A stretch of DNA of 64,000 nucleotides, taken from Rapana venosa (lineage: Eukaryota > Mollusca > Gastropoda > Neogastropoda > Muricidae). Position 1 is the first letter of the stretch, and the number at the start of each line of letters is the position of its first letter. Shown piece after piece: positions 11,414-22,869 of this stretch. The translations under genes and the position numbers were made by a program. The notes below the pieces were generated by a model. That model made no database searches, was not told the DNA's origin, and worked only from the letters and a program-made list of their open reading frames with translations. The stretch is taken from positions 35,077,810 through 35,141,809 of the forward strand of contig CM054153.1 in NCBI GenBank assembly GCA_028751875.1, in the 5' to 3' direction.

Positions 11414-11454
11414 GCACGCACGCGCGCGCGCGCGCGCGCGCACACACACACACA
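11382..11454 (+). repeat. CA-CG-CA compound microsatellite
   Basis: An AC tract passes through ACGC steps into a pure CG run (about 11422-11440) and back to AC. It ends exactly where the SINE body begins, so the SINE head is replaced by the microsatellite. Pure CG/CA alternation can adopt left-handed DNA (inference from composition). Confidence 0.95.
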
Positions 11455-11672
11455 CGGATGAGACTATAAACCGAGGCCCCGTGTTCGAACGCATGCAGAA
11501 CATCTTGCGCACACGTTAAATCCTGTTCCGTTTTTTGGAAGAGTAGGCCATTGTGTGCCGGTGGAAACAGATGACAAAATTTACACAACCACATACACAC
11601 GGAGACTGGATGTAAAAAAGCACATGAGTGCTTATTCCATTATCCTCGATATAAAAGAATAAATAGAAAAAA
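11455..11672 (+). mobile_element. SINE body and 3' end, head missing
   Basis: It starts at ggatgagactataaaccgag and continues through gaacgcatgcagaacatctt, gagtaggccattgtgtgccg and ggatgtaaaaaagcacatga to an A-rich end. It is the 3' two thirds of the same family as 11774-12108. The missing head coincides with the adjacent CA/CG tract. A further CA/CG microsatellite follows at 11676-11758. Confidence 0.85.
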
Positions 11673-11675
11673 AAT

Positions 11676-11724
11676 ACACGCACGCACGCACGCGCGCACG
11701 CGCGCGCGCGCGCACACACACACA

Positions 11725-11757
<33 letters not shown>

Positions 11758-11758
11758 G
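11676..11758 (+). repeat. ACGC, CG and AC microsatellite
   Basis: ACGC steps (about 11676-11692) pass into CG-rich and then AC repeats to about 11758, ending 15 bases before a complete SINE. Confidence 0.95.
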
Positions 11759-11773
11759 ACAGGAAACGAACAA

Positions 11774-12108
11774 GATGGGACGGGATAGCCTTGTGGTTAG
11801 AACATTGCGCTCGCAATCTGACGACCCGGGTTCGATTCCCGTTCAAGAGGATATTTTCCCCTGGAGTTAACATCAGTGCAGATCCACTCTTCCCAAAAGT
11901 CCTTTGGATGAGACTATAAACCTAGACCCCGTGCGCGAACGCACGCAGAACATCTTGCACACACGTTAAATCCTGTTCGCTTTTTGTAAGAGTAGGCCAT
12001 TGTGTACCGGTGGGAACAGATGACAGAATTTACAAAACTGCATACACACAGGGATTGGATGTAAAAAAGCACATGAGTGCTTATTCCATTATCCTCAATA
12101 TAAATGAA
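11774..12108 (+). mobile_element. tRNA-derived SINE, complete reference copy for this window
   Basis: This is the cleanest copy of the family. The A box is tagccttgtgg at 11786-11796 and the B box is ggttcgattcc at 11829-11839, spaced as in an RNA polymerase III type-2 promoter. The body carries ggatgagactataaacctag, gaacgcacgcagaacatctt, gtaggccattgtgtaccggt and a 3' part with gattggatgtaaaaaagc and gagtgcttattccattatcc, ending A/T-rich. It has no protein-coding capacity and would depend on a LINE for movement. Partial relatives lie at 935, 7790, 11455, 22870, 39255, 52263, 52925 (minus) and 55545 (minus). Confidence 0.88.
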
Positions 12109-12485
12109 ATTTTTAAAAAGTGAACAAGAAAAGAAGAAAAAACACACCACCATAATGAAAAAAGACACTTACTGCCAGCATTAGTTGACTTAGCCACTTA
12201 TCCTCACATAAGAAGCACAGAAACAGCAAGCCAACTTTAAGAATCTTCATAGATAGTCACAAGAGCAGTGCAGTGTTTTTGTAATCCCATGCAAGGTATC
12301 ACCAATGTCTCATTCTGCGGTTATCCACAGCGCTTGCTTCAATCGTGTCAATAGGCCGAATCATCGAGCATACACACCTGAGCTGCTTCACAACTCCCTC
12401 CCTCAAACCACCCCATGCTTCTTGCTCCTGAACCAGGTGACACACGCAACAGTGGAGAGAACTCACGCTCACTCACACACACGCA

Positions 12486-12518
<33 letters not shown>

Positions 12519-12885
12519 CACAGAGTGATTGGCCTTTGGGCTGGATGGCAGCAGGGTGTGTCTCTCTGTGTTTGATTGTTGTTTTTGTGCATTTTTACTC
12601 TGTTCAGGAAAACAAATGTTATATCTATGTGTTTGTGACTGCACCGTGCATTGACTGGTCAGATTAGTTTTCCTTAATATCCTTTACATTTTGAATTACT
12701 TTAAATTATAATTTTCATTTTCTGATAAATTTTCGAAGTTTCAATTGACTGTATGATTTGTGTTCAAATGGTATTGCTGGTCCTTGTGACCCATTTTACT
12801 GTAACCCTGCTGCCCGGTGAAAAATTGCACGTGAAACACGAACTCGGGGGCATCACAACTACCCAGCGTTCCTTCTTCCACCGAT
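12109..12885. other. Non-coding stretch with a CA microsatellite
   Basis: Mostly unique-looking sequence with one AC repeat (about 12473-12516). I see no supported gene or RNA. The stretch recurs in corrupted form up to about 42110, so it belongs to the duplicated block. Confidence 0.5.
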
Positions 12886-13072
12886 ATGACACTAACTGCT
12901 GAAGATTTGAGAGCATTGCTCTCACATGGGTTTTACGATATACCAGACAAACTTAAACAACATATTTTAACCTTTGGAATCAACTGCCGCAAAACTAGAC
13001 GAGGAATCCGTGCCGGCAGACGTCATCGCCTGCAGCCCCCTACAACCGTCTCCCTCCTCGCTTCTAATAATA
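12886..13072 (+). mobile_element. Possible N-terminal fragment of a LINE ORF2
   Basis: An ATG at 12886 opens MTLTAEDLRALLSHGFYDIP followed by a basic stretch ending CRKTRRGIRAGRRHRLQPP. A short helical start followed by a GIRAGRRHR-like basic stretch resembles, from memory, what precedes the endonuclease in CR1/L2-type ORF2 proteins. The frame then runs into a separate repeat tail and microsatellite, so it is at most a fragment. A corrupted copy is near 42110-42260. Confidence 0.4.
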
Positions 13073-13200
13073 TAATAATTTATGGAATTTATATAGCGCT
13101 GAATCTTGTAAATAAACAAACAAATCGAAGCGCTTGCACTCAATCATTTACAGGCATGCAACTCTCCTTAAACATAATGAACAGATTTCAAAACCATGCG
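13073..13200 (-). mobile_element. Retroposon tail containing the AGCGCTATATAA word, minus strand
   Basis: On the minus strand it reads caagcgcttcgatttgtttg, then tcagcgctatataaattcc and an ATT-rich end. The same tail occurs on the plus strand at 22400-22510, 51830-51925 and 56570-56700. It is the 3' end of a dispersed repeat; the family name is not certain. Confidence 0.6.
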
Positions 13201-13252
13201 CGCGCACGTATGCACGCATGCAAGCACACACACGCACGCACACACACACACG

Positions 13253-13293
<41 letters not shown>

Positions 13294-13304
13294 ACACACA
13301 CACA
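13200..13304 (+). repeat. ACGC and AC microsatellite
   Basis: Irregular CG/ACGC steps followed by a long AC tract to about 13304, separating the retroposon tail from the 3' end of the minus-strand L2-like LINE. Confidence 0.95.
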
Positions 13305-13329
13305 CTCGGAACAACACTTAGAAGGTGAA

Positions 13330-16300
13330 AGATGCTGTTGAAAATTAGGGACAGATATGTGGGGGGAAAGTCTCAGGTAGGAAATAAGTGTGTTTTGAGG
13401 CTGGATTTGAAGGTATCCAGTGAAGGCTTTTGGCGAAGTGAAAGAGGGAGGTCATTCCAGGTGGATGGACCAGAAACAGAGAAGGAGCGACGGCCAACAG
13501 TGGTTTGTTTGAATCTGGGTGTTCGAAAGCACAAAGCATCTGCGGCTGAACGAAGGGAACGGGATGGAGTGTACAGGTGAAGACAGTTACAGAGATAAGA
13601 GGGTGCAGATTTGTGGAGACATTTGAAACAGAGGGTATTGATTTTATACTCCAGTCTTTGTGAGACAGGCAGCCAGTGAATGATCGCAGAAGAGGAGTGA
13701 TGTGTTCAGATTTTTTTCTTTCTTAGGACCAGTCGAGCTGCAGAGTTTTGTATGCATTGAAGAGAGTGGATAGATGATGCTGGTAGGCCAGCCAAAAGAG
13801 AATTACAGTAGACTAAACGTGAAAGAATGAGAGATGTGACAAGCTTGGAAGTTGCATCAGTGGACAGATACTTGCGAATCGCGCTTATGCGCGTAATTGA
13901 TAGTAGCAAGACTGGCAGGTCTGGGTGATGAATTTTTTCATAGAGAGTGTGTTGTCAAGAACTACTCCTAAATACTTCACAGAGTTGGACAAAGGAACTG
14001 ACGTATTGCCGAATTCTATTGAAGTTTTTGCGATAGAGGAAAGTTTATGTTGGGGCCCTATGAGCATGGCTTCGGTTTTTTCGGCATTAAGTTGTAACTT
14101 GTTCTGAGTCATCCAGTTTTGATTGTTTTGAAGGCAGTAGGACATATTTGTCGGGAGGGGGGCCCAAGTTTTAAAACAGTACCACTGCACTGAAGCTGAT
14201 TTATCATCGTCTAGAAATGAGGGAAAAAAATATGGTGGGGGAAATTATTATATGTAGGTGGCGGGTGTAAAAAGTAAAGAGAAGGGGGCCCCAGACTGAC
14301 CCCTTTGGGGGACCCCCCCAAAAAAATTTTTTCCCTTTTTTTTTTTTTAAAAAAAACAAGGTTTTTGTTTGAATTTTGTTTACAATAACTTTCGGGAAAA
14401 CCTGTCTGTGAGGATAAAGTAAACCGGGTGGGGCTGTGCCGTTAAAAACCAAACGTATTTTGGGGGCCGAGAAAGAAAAATTTGGGAAGGATCTATGGTA
14501 TCAAACTGCAGAAAAGTCAAGAAGAGTGGGGGGGAAATTTTTTCCCTGCATCAGAAGCAAGTAGAAGTGTATCTAAAGTGGGGACAAAGGGTGGTTTTGG
14601 GTGCTGGGGTTTGGGGGCGATAGGAAAGTTTAAAAAAGTGGGAAGGAGATCTTTGGAAAAGAAGGGGACTGTTTGAGCTGTTTGAGAAGGGATTTTTTCC
14701 TAGTATTTTAGAGTCAAAGGGTAAGTTTGGGGACACCCCTTTAAAATTCTTCAAAAATTTTGGGTTTTTCGGGGGCGTGTTTTTTTCATTAGGGGGTGTA
14801 ACTATTGCGGGTTTTAAAGAGCTGAGGGGAAAATTTTCCCTGACACAAGAGATGATTTTATTTTTTTTAGTGATAATAGGTACAAGTTGTGGGGGGGAAA
14901 TTTTTGGGGAAAAAAAACCCGGGGCGGGGGTATGGGATAAAGGTCGCATGTTTTTAAAGTCTTTTTCCTTCAAAATTGTCATGATTTTTTTTTCCCACTT
15001 GTGGGAGGGGAAGGAAAAGAGGGGGATTTCCCATTTAAAACGGGGGACAGGAGGCGCAGGCGGGGAATTGATCTGGCCCCTTCTGGAGCGTATGTTTCGA
15101 ACTTGTCTGAAAAAAAAGGGAAAGGAAAATATGGAGGGAAAGTTCAAACGGGCTGGGGTGTTTGGGCAAAAGGGGGTTGTTTTTGCAGACCCAAAGGGTT
15201 TTGGGGGTTTGGGGGAAAAAAAGAGATTTTAGGGATGTAGCACAGAAAATTTTGGGAAGAGTAGTAGTCTGTTTTTGGGCTAAATGGTTAATATTTGATT
15301 TTGTTTATTTTTTTTTTGGGAAAAAGCTTTTTTGTTGATTTGGGTTTTTTGATTTTCCCCCACTGCCTTTCTAGTTGCCGGCGTTTGCGTTTCCCCTATC
15401 AAATGTCGGGGGTATCCCATGGCGCACAGGGTCTGTCGGGGAAAGGAATGATCGTAGGAGGGCATGTTCATCAACCAGTTGGGGGAGAAAAAAGGTTATA
15501 GGGGATCAGAGGGGCCATGGGTCAGGGGTTTTGTGAAAAACGTTGGGAAGCTTGGGGGGGGAAAAGGGTAGAATGTCTAAGGCCTTAAGTTTGGCGAAAA
15601 GTAAAATATTTCTTTTTCTGACAGGTTTTGTGATTTGAGATGGAAAAAAAAAGGCGGAATGATCAGAATGTATTTTCGTGGGTGACAAAAACCCAGATGT
15701 CCCAAGTTTAAAATGAAGCATTATTTAATAAAGCCAGTCTAAAATATGACCAGATCTGTGCTTTGTTTTCGTTCCCATTTGGGAGAGGGAGAAGGGGTTG
15801 GACGAGAAAAGAAAGACTTTTAAATTTCGGGAAAAGGGATTTGGTTTTTCGAAAGGGAATTTTGAAGTAACCAAGAATTTTTAAGTTTAGGGAGAGAGGT
15901 TTGTATGGTCGAGGAGTGCCGGGAAAATTCTTGGTGAAAAAGAAGAAGTTAGGTTTTTTTTTACGGTGGGAGGGTGGCCGGAAAAAGGCGCAGATAGTAA
16001 TAGAGTGGCCAGGTATTTTGAGATTGATTTCGCAAATTCAAAAGATTCATTGAGAATTGAAGGTTGTGACTGAAAGAAAGAGAGGGTTTCCCAAATGTGT
16101 TTTTGGGGAAGATGGCAATCCCACCTCTCGAGAGGTCGGGGAAACAAAAAATTTTTTATACCGGGGGAAAGTCAGCTTTTTTTTTTTTGGGGCTCATGGA
16201 ATTTTTGGTTTAACCCAAAATTTTTCGGTGGGGGAATTTTTAGTCAATTTTTTTTTTCCAGAGATGAAATGGGAAATGTAGTCGCTTTTCCATTTGGACA

Positions 16301-16490
16301 GACAGGGCTGCAAATTGAACAAAAAAACTTGAAGGGGATCTGAAGGAGGGGGGAGAGGTTGAAGAAGAAAGGGTGAGTTTGGACAAGCATCAGAGGGGAA
16401 AAGGAAAAAGGCGATAGGGGAGATGTGGCTAGGGGAAAAACAAAAAAGAGTTTTTGGGTGGTGAATTTAGGGAGTAAAGAAGGGGTGTTG
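13330..16490 (-). mobile_element. CR1/L2-like LINE, minus strand, 3' end clean and remainder error-rich
   Basis: On the minus strand the 3' part is clear. It reads MTQNKLQLNAEKTEAML, VKYLGVVLDNTLSMKKF, LSTDATSKLVTSLILSRL, and LPASSIHSLQCIQNSAARLV (14125 down to 13715), then a C-terminus ending near 13340. The RT core near 14300-14340 reads PKGSVWGPLLFTFYT. The N-terminal RT region near 14800-14870 reads PQLVPIITKK and PLSSLKPAIVTP. Endonuclease-like pieces appear further 5', near 15890-16150. About 3.1 kb is recognisable, close to a full-length element without ORF1. From about 14160 upstream the sequence is full of run-length errors, so the many stops there are not informative. It faces the plus-strand copy at 17000 head to head. 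Confidence 0.82.
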
Positions 16491-16999
16491 ATTTTTTAAA
16501 GTGGCTAATTTAGAGGGTTTTGTGTTTGAAAAACATCATGATGTTTCCAATCACCCTCATCAGTACAAAAAAAAATTTTTCAGAGTCACAAAAAAACAGA
16601 ACAGTGAACAGCTGAAGGGGCGGGGGGTTTGGGATGGGAAAATGTTTGGGGGAAAATTTTGGTTTGGGTTTGGGGGGGGCCGGGGGGGTGGGTGGACTTT
16701 GGTTGGTTGGTTTTTGGCGGCGATAACCAAAGGTTTTTAAGGGGGAAAAAAAGGAGCAAGGTGAGGGGAAAACCAGGGGAAACCCCCCAACTCTAAGTCC
16801 CGCCGTTTCCCGGCCTGGTTTTCCCGAAAACAAATAGTCTTTTAAGGGGGTTTTTGGGGTTCGTTTTTGAACAATTTGGGGTATTTTGGGTTTTTAACGG
16901 GGGGGGGGCAGTAAGGGGCCAGATTAAAAAGGGTCGCAAGGCCAGCACAGTCAGGTAAACACAATTCATAATCGAAATCGAAAAATTTTAAAAAAAATT
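16491..16999. other. Spacer or 5' regions between two head-to-head L2-like LINEs
   Basis: G-rich, error-rich sequence with no recognisable domain. It probably holds the 5' untranslated ends of one or both LINEs. The second copy of this spacer is at about 45370-45920. I cannot place the exact joint. Confidence 0.4.
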
Positions 17000-19910
17000 T
17001 AAACAAAGATGAAAATTTTAAATCGAAACATCTCCCAAAAAATAGATAATAACAAAGAAAAAAAGTTTCCCGAACCCAAACCCTTTTTAGGGTGAAAACA
17101 CGAACAAGAAGATGTAAAAATTTTTTGGGGAAAAAAAGCAGAAAAACACACACATCCAGATTCGACAAAGAGCCCCCACACAGTGCTTTCCGACAGGCGC
17201 AAAGGCAGATTACATCTTTGAGCATACCGCAAACCCCCTTAACCAAGGGGCAACCCCTTCCCTTTTCCCCCTTTTATCAACCTTTCTTTTCCTTTGTAAA
17301 AGACTTTGACAAAAAGTTTTCTGATGTTATTTTTTATCGCGTGTGTATGAAACTGTAAATCCCCCCAAATTGCCCAGTTTTTTTCACCAGGGTTCTTTCC
17401 CTGATTTTCCCCCCAAATTTTTTTTGCTCTCCCCCTCTCCACATCTCTACCATCGCCTTAAACCACTTCCTTGACAGTTATCCTTTAAAACCCAGAGCAA
17501 CATCAACCCCCCGCCCCCTTCAAAACCCCCTTAGCATGTGGGTTTTTCAGGGTGCCAAAATGTCTGCCCAGAAGGTTAAAACGAAACCAATTTCTGATTT
17601 CGTCCCCTGAACAAATATTGTATAAAAATTTCTTACAGAAAAACCCGGGTTAAAAACCCCCGGTCATGAAAAAGAAAAAAAAAACAACTGACACCACCTG
17701 GTTTAAAAATGTTTCTCTTCCCCGACCCCCCTTTGGGGGTTTGGGATTTTCCATCGTTTATAAAGATCACTCAACCTGTTTTTTCTTCCCGTCACTCCCT
17801 TTCTTTTTCACCTGGAATTTTTGGGAAATTTGTGAAAAATCAAACCCCAAAACACCTGGCCCCCCCTATTTTTTATTTCTGTTTTTACCGGGCCACCCCA
17901 AGCCGTAAGAATAATCTAATCTTTCCCTTTTCCAACAAAAGTTTTAGTCACTCCTGGATCACACAAAACCCCCTCTCCCAGAAGCTTATTTATTCTCGGG
18001 GACTTTAACTTTCCCCCTTTGTTAAAACCAATTTTTCTTCCCACGTCAAACGTCTTTTTTTCTTTCCCTTTTTTCAAACCACTCTCCTTTTCATAGGTAA
18101 AAAAAAGCAACGCCCCCCCAGATCAGGGAAAAATTTTAGACTGGCAATTTTGAAAAATTTCCCCCAAAATCTGATCACTCGTATCTATCATTTTAAAGAA
18201 CTACTTTTGATCATTTTTCCCCCTGTTCTTTTTTTTCTTTAAAATTGCAAAGCCTATTCCCGGGAAAAAAAAAAGGTTTTGTTCACCCGTCGCAACCTCA
18301 AGACCATAATATTCAAACTTTTTCTTCACAAGCTGCTAAACGCCTATCACAAACCTCTGACCACAATAACCCCTTTTAACACTACAATGATGTCTCAGCC
18401 AACTGCTTGATGAGCATGCACCTCCCACTGACCGTCTCCTGCCTAAATAGGCCATGTGCGCCATGGTACACCCATGACATTCTGGTCGCAAAGCGCAAAC
18501 GCAGGAAACTAGAGCGGCAGGGGCGAAAAGCAAAAACGGAAATTAAAAAAGCAGCTCTTCCGAAAACAAGTAAACAAAGTCAGTCTTTAATTCTTTCAGA
18601 AAAAACAAAGTATTCCCTTTTCTCAATTCTTGATGCCACTCAATGAAATCCCCTTTTCTCTCACATCTCCTTCTTGGATCTTGTGAAGGCAAGCCCTCTG
18701 CCTTCCATCCACAACCACTCTGAACTTCCTTCTATATTTTCTGCATTCTTTTCTAAAGAAGTCCATAACATTCGCTCCAAACTGAATCAGACCCTTTCCA
18801 CCTGCACTTCCTGACCCCCAATTCTCTGGCACTCCTCTCCTTTCTTTCATCCGACAAGTGAAAAGAAATCACGATAAATTCTGAAAAAAATTGACTATGA
18901 AATCATTGGATCTTGATCCCAACCTGCTTCTCTTTTCAAAACAGTGCCTACCACAACTTATACCCACTATCACGAAAATAGTGAACTCATCTCTTGTTCC
19001 AGGAAATGTTCCATCAGCTCTCAAAACTGCTTTAGTCACACCTCTACTTCAAAAGCATGACCTTGACCCTAACATTTTTGAAAAATATAGACCTGTTTTT
19101 CCAATCTACCTTTCATTTCTAAAGTCCTTTAAAAAAATAGTTCTCAAACAGCTCAACAACCACCTTCTCTCCAACAATCTTCTTTCCCGATTCAGTCCGC
19201 CTATCGCGTCAACCACAGCACTGAAACCACCCTAGTACACACTTTAAACATGCTTCTACTAGCTTCTGACTAGGGAAAAAATTTTCCCTTCTCACTCTAC
19301 TCGACTTATCGGCAACTTCGATACTATAGACCACTCAATTCTTCTCTCCCGTCTTCAAAAAACTTCGGTGTTACTGGCACAGCCATCACCTGGTTTTATT
19401 TCATACCTTACTGACCGATTCAGACAGTTGCATAAACAGATTCAATCAATGCCGTTGCCAAACTAAATGCCGAGTCCCCCACAGGGATCAGTTCAAGCCC
19501 TGTCTGTTCACTCTTTTACACTGCCCCCCTGTCACATATAAAAAACGTCATCAAATCAACCATCATTTTTTTCGCAGATGACTCTCAGATTCAAAGCAGT
19601 GTTTACTCCTGAAAATCTGCCTTCTCTCCTGCAAATATGCCCCACTGCTTTGAAGATATTCAAAATTGGAAAGACACAGAACAAATAACAGCTAATGCAG
19701 ATAAAACCGAAGCCATGCTTGTAGGAAACCCAAAAACAAACTCCTTCCATTACAACAGCTTCAGTAGAACTTGCAATCATCAGTCCCTCCCAAACCACGC
19801 TGGAAGTATCTAGGTGTTTTGTTATCGACAACACCTCTCTAAGCAAAAATTCATCACCCAGAAATGTCAAATCGTGCTACTATCAGTTACGGCGTTTTAG
19901 TGCAATTCAA
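17000..19910 (+). mobile_element. CR1/L2-like LINE, plus strand, cut at the duplication joint
   Basis: An error-rich AP-endonuclease region lies at about 17520-18250 (SLPRPP...GVWDF, then a GDFNF-like stretch near 17990-18015 and a SDH-like piece near 18173). RT begins near 18930 (PQLIPTITKIVNSSLVPGN, PSALKTALVTPLLQKHDLDP, VLKQLNNHLLSNNLL) and continues through a YADD region near 19575 to 19910. There the sequence abruptly becomes the C-rich tract of the exact duplication. The same element continues intact at 48541-48561 in the second copy, so the break at 19910 is a joint, not a natural end. A TAA within NKLQLN is seen here too, as at 48336. Confidence 0.82.
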
Positions 19911-20477
19911 ATCCCCCTCCCCGCCTCTCCCCTCCACCCCCCACCCCCGCCCCGCCCCCTCCCCCCCGCCCCCGCCCCCCCCCCCCCCCCCCCCCCCCCC
20001 GCCCCCCCCCCGTCCCCGCCCCCTCGCCCCCCCTGCGCGCCCCCACCCCGCCCCCCCTCCCTCCCCCCCCACCCCGGCCCACCCCCACCCCCCCCGCCCC
20101 CCCTCCCCACCCGCCCCCCCGTCCCCGCCCCCCCCCGCGAGCCCCCCTCCCCCCCCCCCCCCCCCCCCCCCGCCCCGCCCTCCCCCCCCCCCCCCCCCCC
20201 GGCCCCCCCCCCCCACCGCGCCCCCCCCCCCCGCACCCCTCCTCCCCCCTGTCCCCCACCCCCCCCACCCCCCTCCCCCCCCCGCCCCCCCCCCCCCCCC
20301 CGCCCCTCCCCCCCCACCCCCCCCCCCCCACGCCCCCCGCTCCCCCCCCCCCCCCCCCCCCCCCCCCCGCCCCCCCCCACACCCACCCCCCCCCCCTTCC
20401 GACCCCCCCCCGCCACCCCCCCCCTCCCCTATCCCCCCCCCCCCCCCACGCCCCCACCTCCCCCGCCCCTTCCCTCA
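19911..20477. repeat. C-rich low-complexity tract, about 567 bases
   Basis: Almost entirely C with scattered G, A and T and no regular period. It creates long proline-rich frames on the plus strand and glycine-rich frames on the minus strand, none with other protein features. It starts exactly at the duplication joint. Its complement would be G-rich and could form quadruplexes, but a sequencing or polishing artefact is at least as likely. Confidence 0.8.
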
Positions 20478-21962
20478 ACCCCTTATACCAAGAAATGCGA
20501 TATCCATTTCACACGACACACACACACACCCACAGACGCGACTGTTTCACTATCAAATGATCGTGAAACCAAAATTCAACTCCGGGCCGTCATCTTGATT
20601 GGAGACATAGACAAGGGAGACTGAACAATCAACAATGGCTCTCACACCGTAGCACAGACGAAGACGCACACTTGCGACATGTCGCTTATAAACATTGGTT
20701 ACCTCCCCTTAGCTGGTGCTAGTTAGTCTCAAGATGGCGTGTGAGGTAGCCATGCGGTCGGCATGTGGAAATTTCAAGTTTTGGTGGATACTGTAACTCT
20801 TTTTCTAAAAAAACAGCAACATTTGAATGTTTTCTTATATTTTTTCTCTTTGTTTTTTTCCAGCTATCCATCAATTCCATTTTGTAGCGGAGAAAAAACC
20901 TTCATTAATATGATTTAAGGGCGCGGTTAACTAACGCAATCTATCTGATTTAGAATAGCGGATATATGGGTCTGGCTGCTAGTACAGTCGCTCTCTCTCT
21001 CTCTCTCTCTCTCTCTCCTCCATCTCTCCTCACTCATCTCTTCTGATCTGCGGCGCCTGTATATATATATATATATATAGATAAATCTGACGTTTGGTAT
21101 GTGTATGAGTGGTGTGTGCGAGTATGATGTGTGAGTGTGTGAGTGTGTGTGTGAGTGTGTGTGATGTGTGTGTGAGAGGAGAGAGAGAGACTGAGAGAGA
21201 AAGAGAGAGAGAGAGAGAGACGAGGAGGTTTCACAATGTGCCACACTACAAAAAAAAAAATCCACCGAAGGTAAACCTCAACCTTCATTTTTATGTGAAA
21301 GCTAAAACACAGCATACCGTTTATTCATCCATATTTTTTTTTCTTTCCATCTCGCGCATAATAAAAACAAAACAATCTACAACCTTTAATAGCTTTCTTC
21401 AGCAGAATCATCCACAGTTTAAAGCTGTCTCTGGGAATTGTTAACAGGCAGCTCAAGCTCTTGAGATCGAACAACTTTCAATCGTCGACTCAAAAGCAGA
21501 AGTAGCGCAGGCCTGTGCTGAATGAGTGGCTCCTAGCGGCCTCAAGGTCAGTCGGCTTCCGTTAGCTTTTGCGAGGGAACAGTCCTAAGCGTGTGAACAG
21601 GCAGTTATTGTTGTGATATTTTTTGGTGAGAGGTTTAGACATGTTTAGAGAGGATGGTGCCATATGAGAGGGCGGGGCGCGGGTAGGGCCTCTCAGTGCC
21701 TTCAGGGGTGTAGAAGGGGTAAAAGATGCCTGGATGGCTGATCGGCGCGGGCCCTCGCTTCCGCTCCGGTGGCTTGGAGCGGCTCTTGGTAGGCCGTGAT
21801 GTGCCTGGCCGGGGGGGGAGGGCTCGTGGTCACAGCATAGGCCTTGGAGCTTGCAGTCCCCGCCCAGCCGCGCCTGGAGCCATAGGGGATGCCCGACAAA
21901 TGCTGGCTCAATAACACGGGCCGGGGTCGGGTTGCTGCGGGGCGCCTCTGGGCCCCCGCCCG
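20478..21962. other. Unexplained sequence with GA/CT, TA and GTGA microsatellites and a GC-rich end
   Basis: It contains a CT tract (20991-21017), a TA tract (21059-21079), GT/GTGA (21102-21175) and GA (21176-21222) repeats, and otherwise unique sequence. The last 320 bases (about 21640-21962) are conspicuously GC-rich compared with everything around. No gene or repeat family was recognised. The only ATG in a TATA-plus-Kozak setting (20734) opens just 16 codons. Confidence 0.5.
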
Positions 21963-22228
21963 GCTTGCTCGTTTTGATAATCAGTGTCCTTGATGTCATA
22001 AAATTTCCACCCCCTTTTACTGAATTGGAACCAGAGAGAACTTCGAATCACATACTTTTGATATGGCTTAATCTCGTTGATCAGAAAGAAGAGAGTAACT
22101 GTGCTTCTTTATAATATAGCTAATGTTAGCATGGACTGCGAAACACCAAAGAGCTATTTTTATGGACTTTATACTGTCTAAACTTTGTAATTTTTAAGAG
22201 ATATTCGCCAGCAGAAAAATAAACTTCG
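21963..22228 (-). mobile_element. RNase H-type LINE fragment, 5' part, minus strand
   Basis: This matches, with scattered extra bases, the segment 51400-51655, which on the minus strand encodes the region before RNase H (KLQSLDSKAIKIALGVPVHA, LAISKYVIRSLSVPNSVKGE). Here the frame is broken by small insertions. It begins at gcttgctcg exactly where the copy at 50830-52858 has its internal A/B boundary. Confidence 0.7.
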
Positions 22229-22312
22229 CGCGCGCGCGCGCGCGCGCGCTCGCGCGCGCGCGCGTGTGTGGTGTGGTGTGTGCTGTGTGGTGCGTGTGTG
22301 TGTGTGTGGCTT
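22228..22312 (+). repeat. CG then TG microsatellite
   Basis: A CG run with one interruption (about 22228-22264) leads into GTGTGTGG/TG repeats to 22312. The homologue at 51654-51738 is an uninterrupted CG run followed by TG. Confidence 0.92.
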
Positions 22313-22399
22313 TGAAAAACATTTGTACTGATTGCAATTTTATTCATAGATTTGGTCTGCAGTACCATGTTTGTATTAATATCTGTTTGAGACTATTGA

Positions 22400-22510
22400 T
22401 TTTCTGTCATTGGTTGTAGGACCTGGGTAAGATTTAGGTCGAATGCCGTGCGCTTCAGATTTGTCCTTTGACAAGATATACGCTAATATAAGTTCCAGTT
22501 AGTATTACTT
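22400..22510 (+). mobile_element. Retroposon tail, AGCGCTATATAA family, corrupted
   Basis: Words gtcattggttgtagga, taagatttaggtcgaatgc, gcgcttcagatttgtcc and gatatacgctaatataagtt correspond to the cleaner tail at 51830-51925 (gcgctttgatttgtctttgc, gatatagcgctatataagtt). Extra bases interrupt the core word here. Confidence 0.6.
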
Positions 22511-22869
22511 TGTTTCACAGCTGCCGTACAAGTAGTTTCACAACTGTGTTGTTTTCTCCAACATTCAGAGTATTTTTCAATTGTTCTGGGCTTTTGTTAA
22601 TTTTGTATTTCTAGTGCCAATGTTTTTTGCAACATACTCAATTTTTAAATAGGGGTTTGGAATAGTTCTTTTTAATGGTGCATTCATATCTCCAACACGT
22701 ACATCTCTTCTACGTAAAGCCCTTATCTCATATGTTGCTCAACCCCCCATCCCCCCTGCCTCCATCGTCAATATCACTTTAAGTGAACAGAAACACGTAA
22801 ACAATTGCGAAGCACACTCCTATACACATACACAACACACACACACCACACTCAGCACATCTCCACACC

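Noticed and set aside
19864..20598. Long proline-rich plus-strand frame and glycine-rich minus-strand frames over the C-rich tract (and again at 36182-37009)
   Set aside because: They are direct translations of a C-rich low-complexity tract in several frames at once, with no start context, domain or conserved ends.
20686..20782. Promoter-like TATAAA (20688) with an ATGGCG start at 20734, duplicated at 37073-37167
   Set aside because: The reading frame has only 16 codons, with no downstream exon or domain, so a promoter call would rest on chance words.
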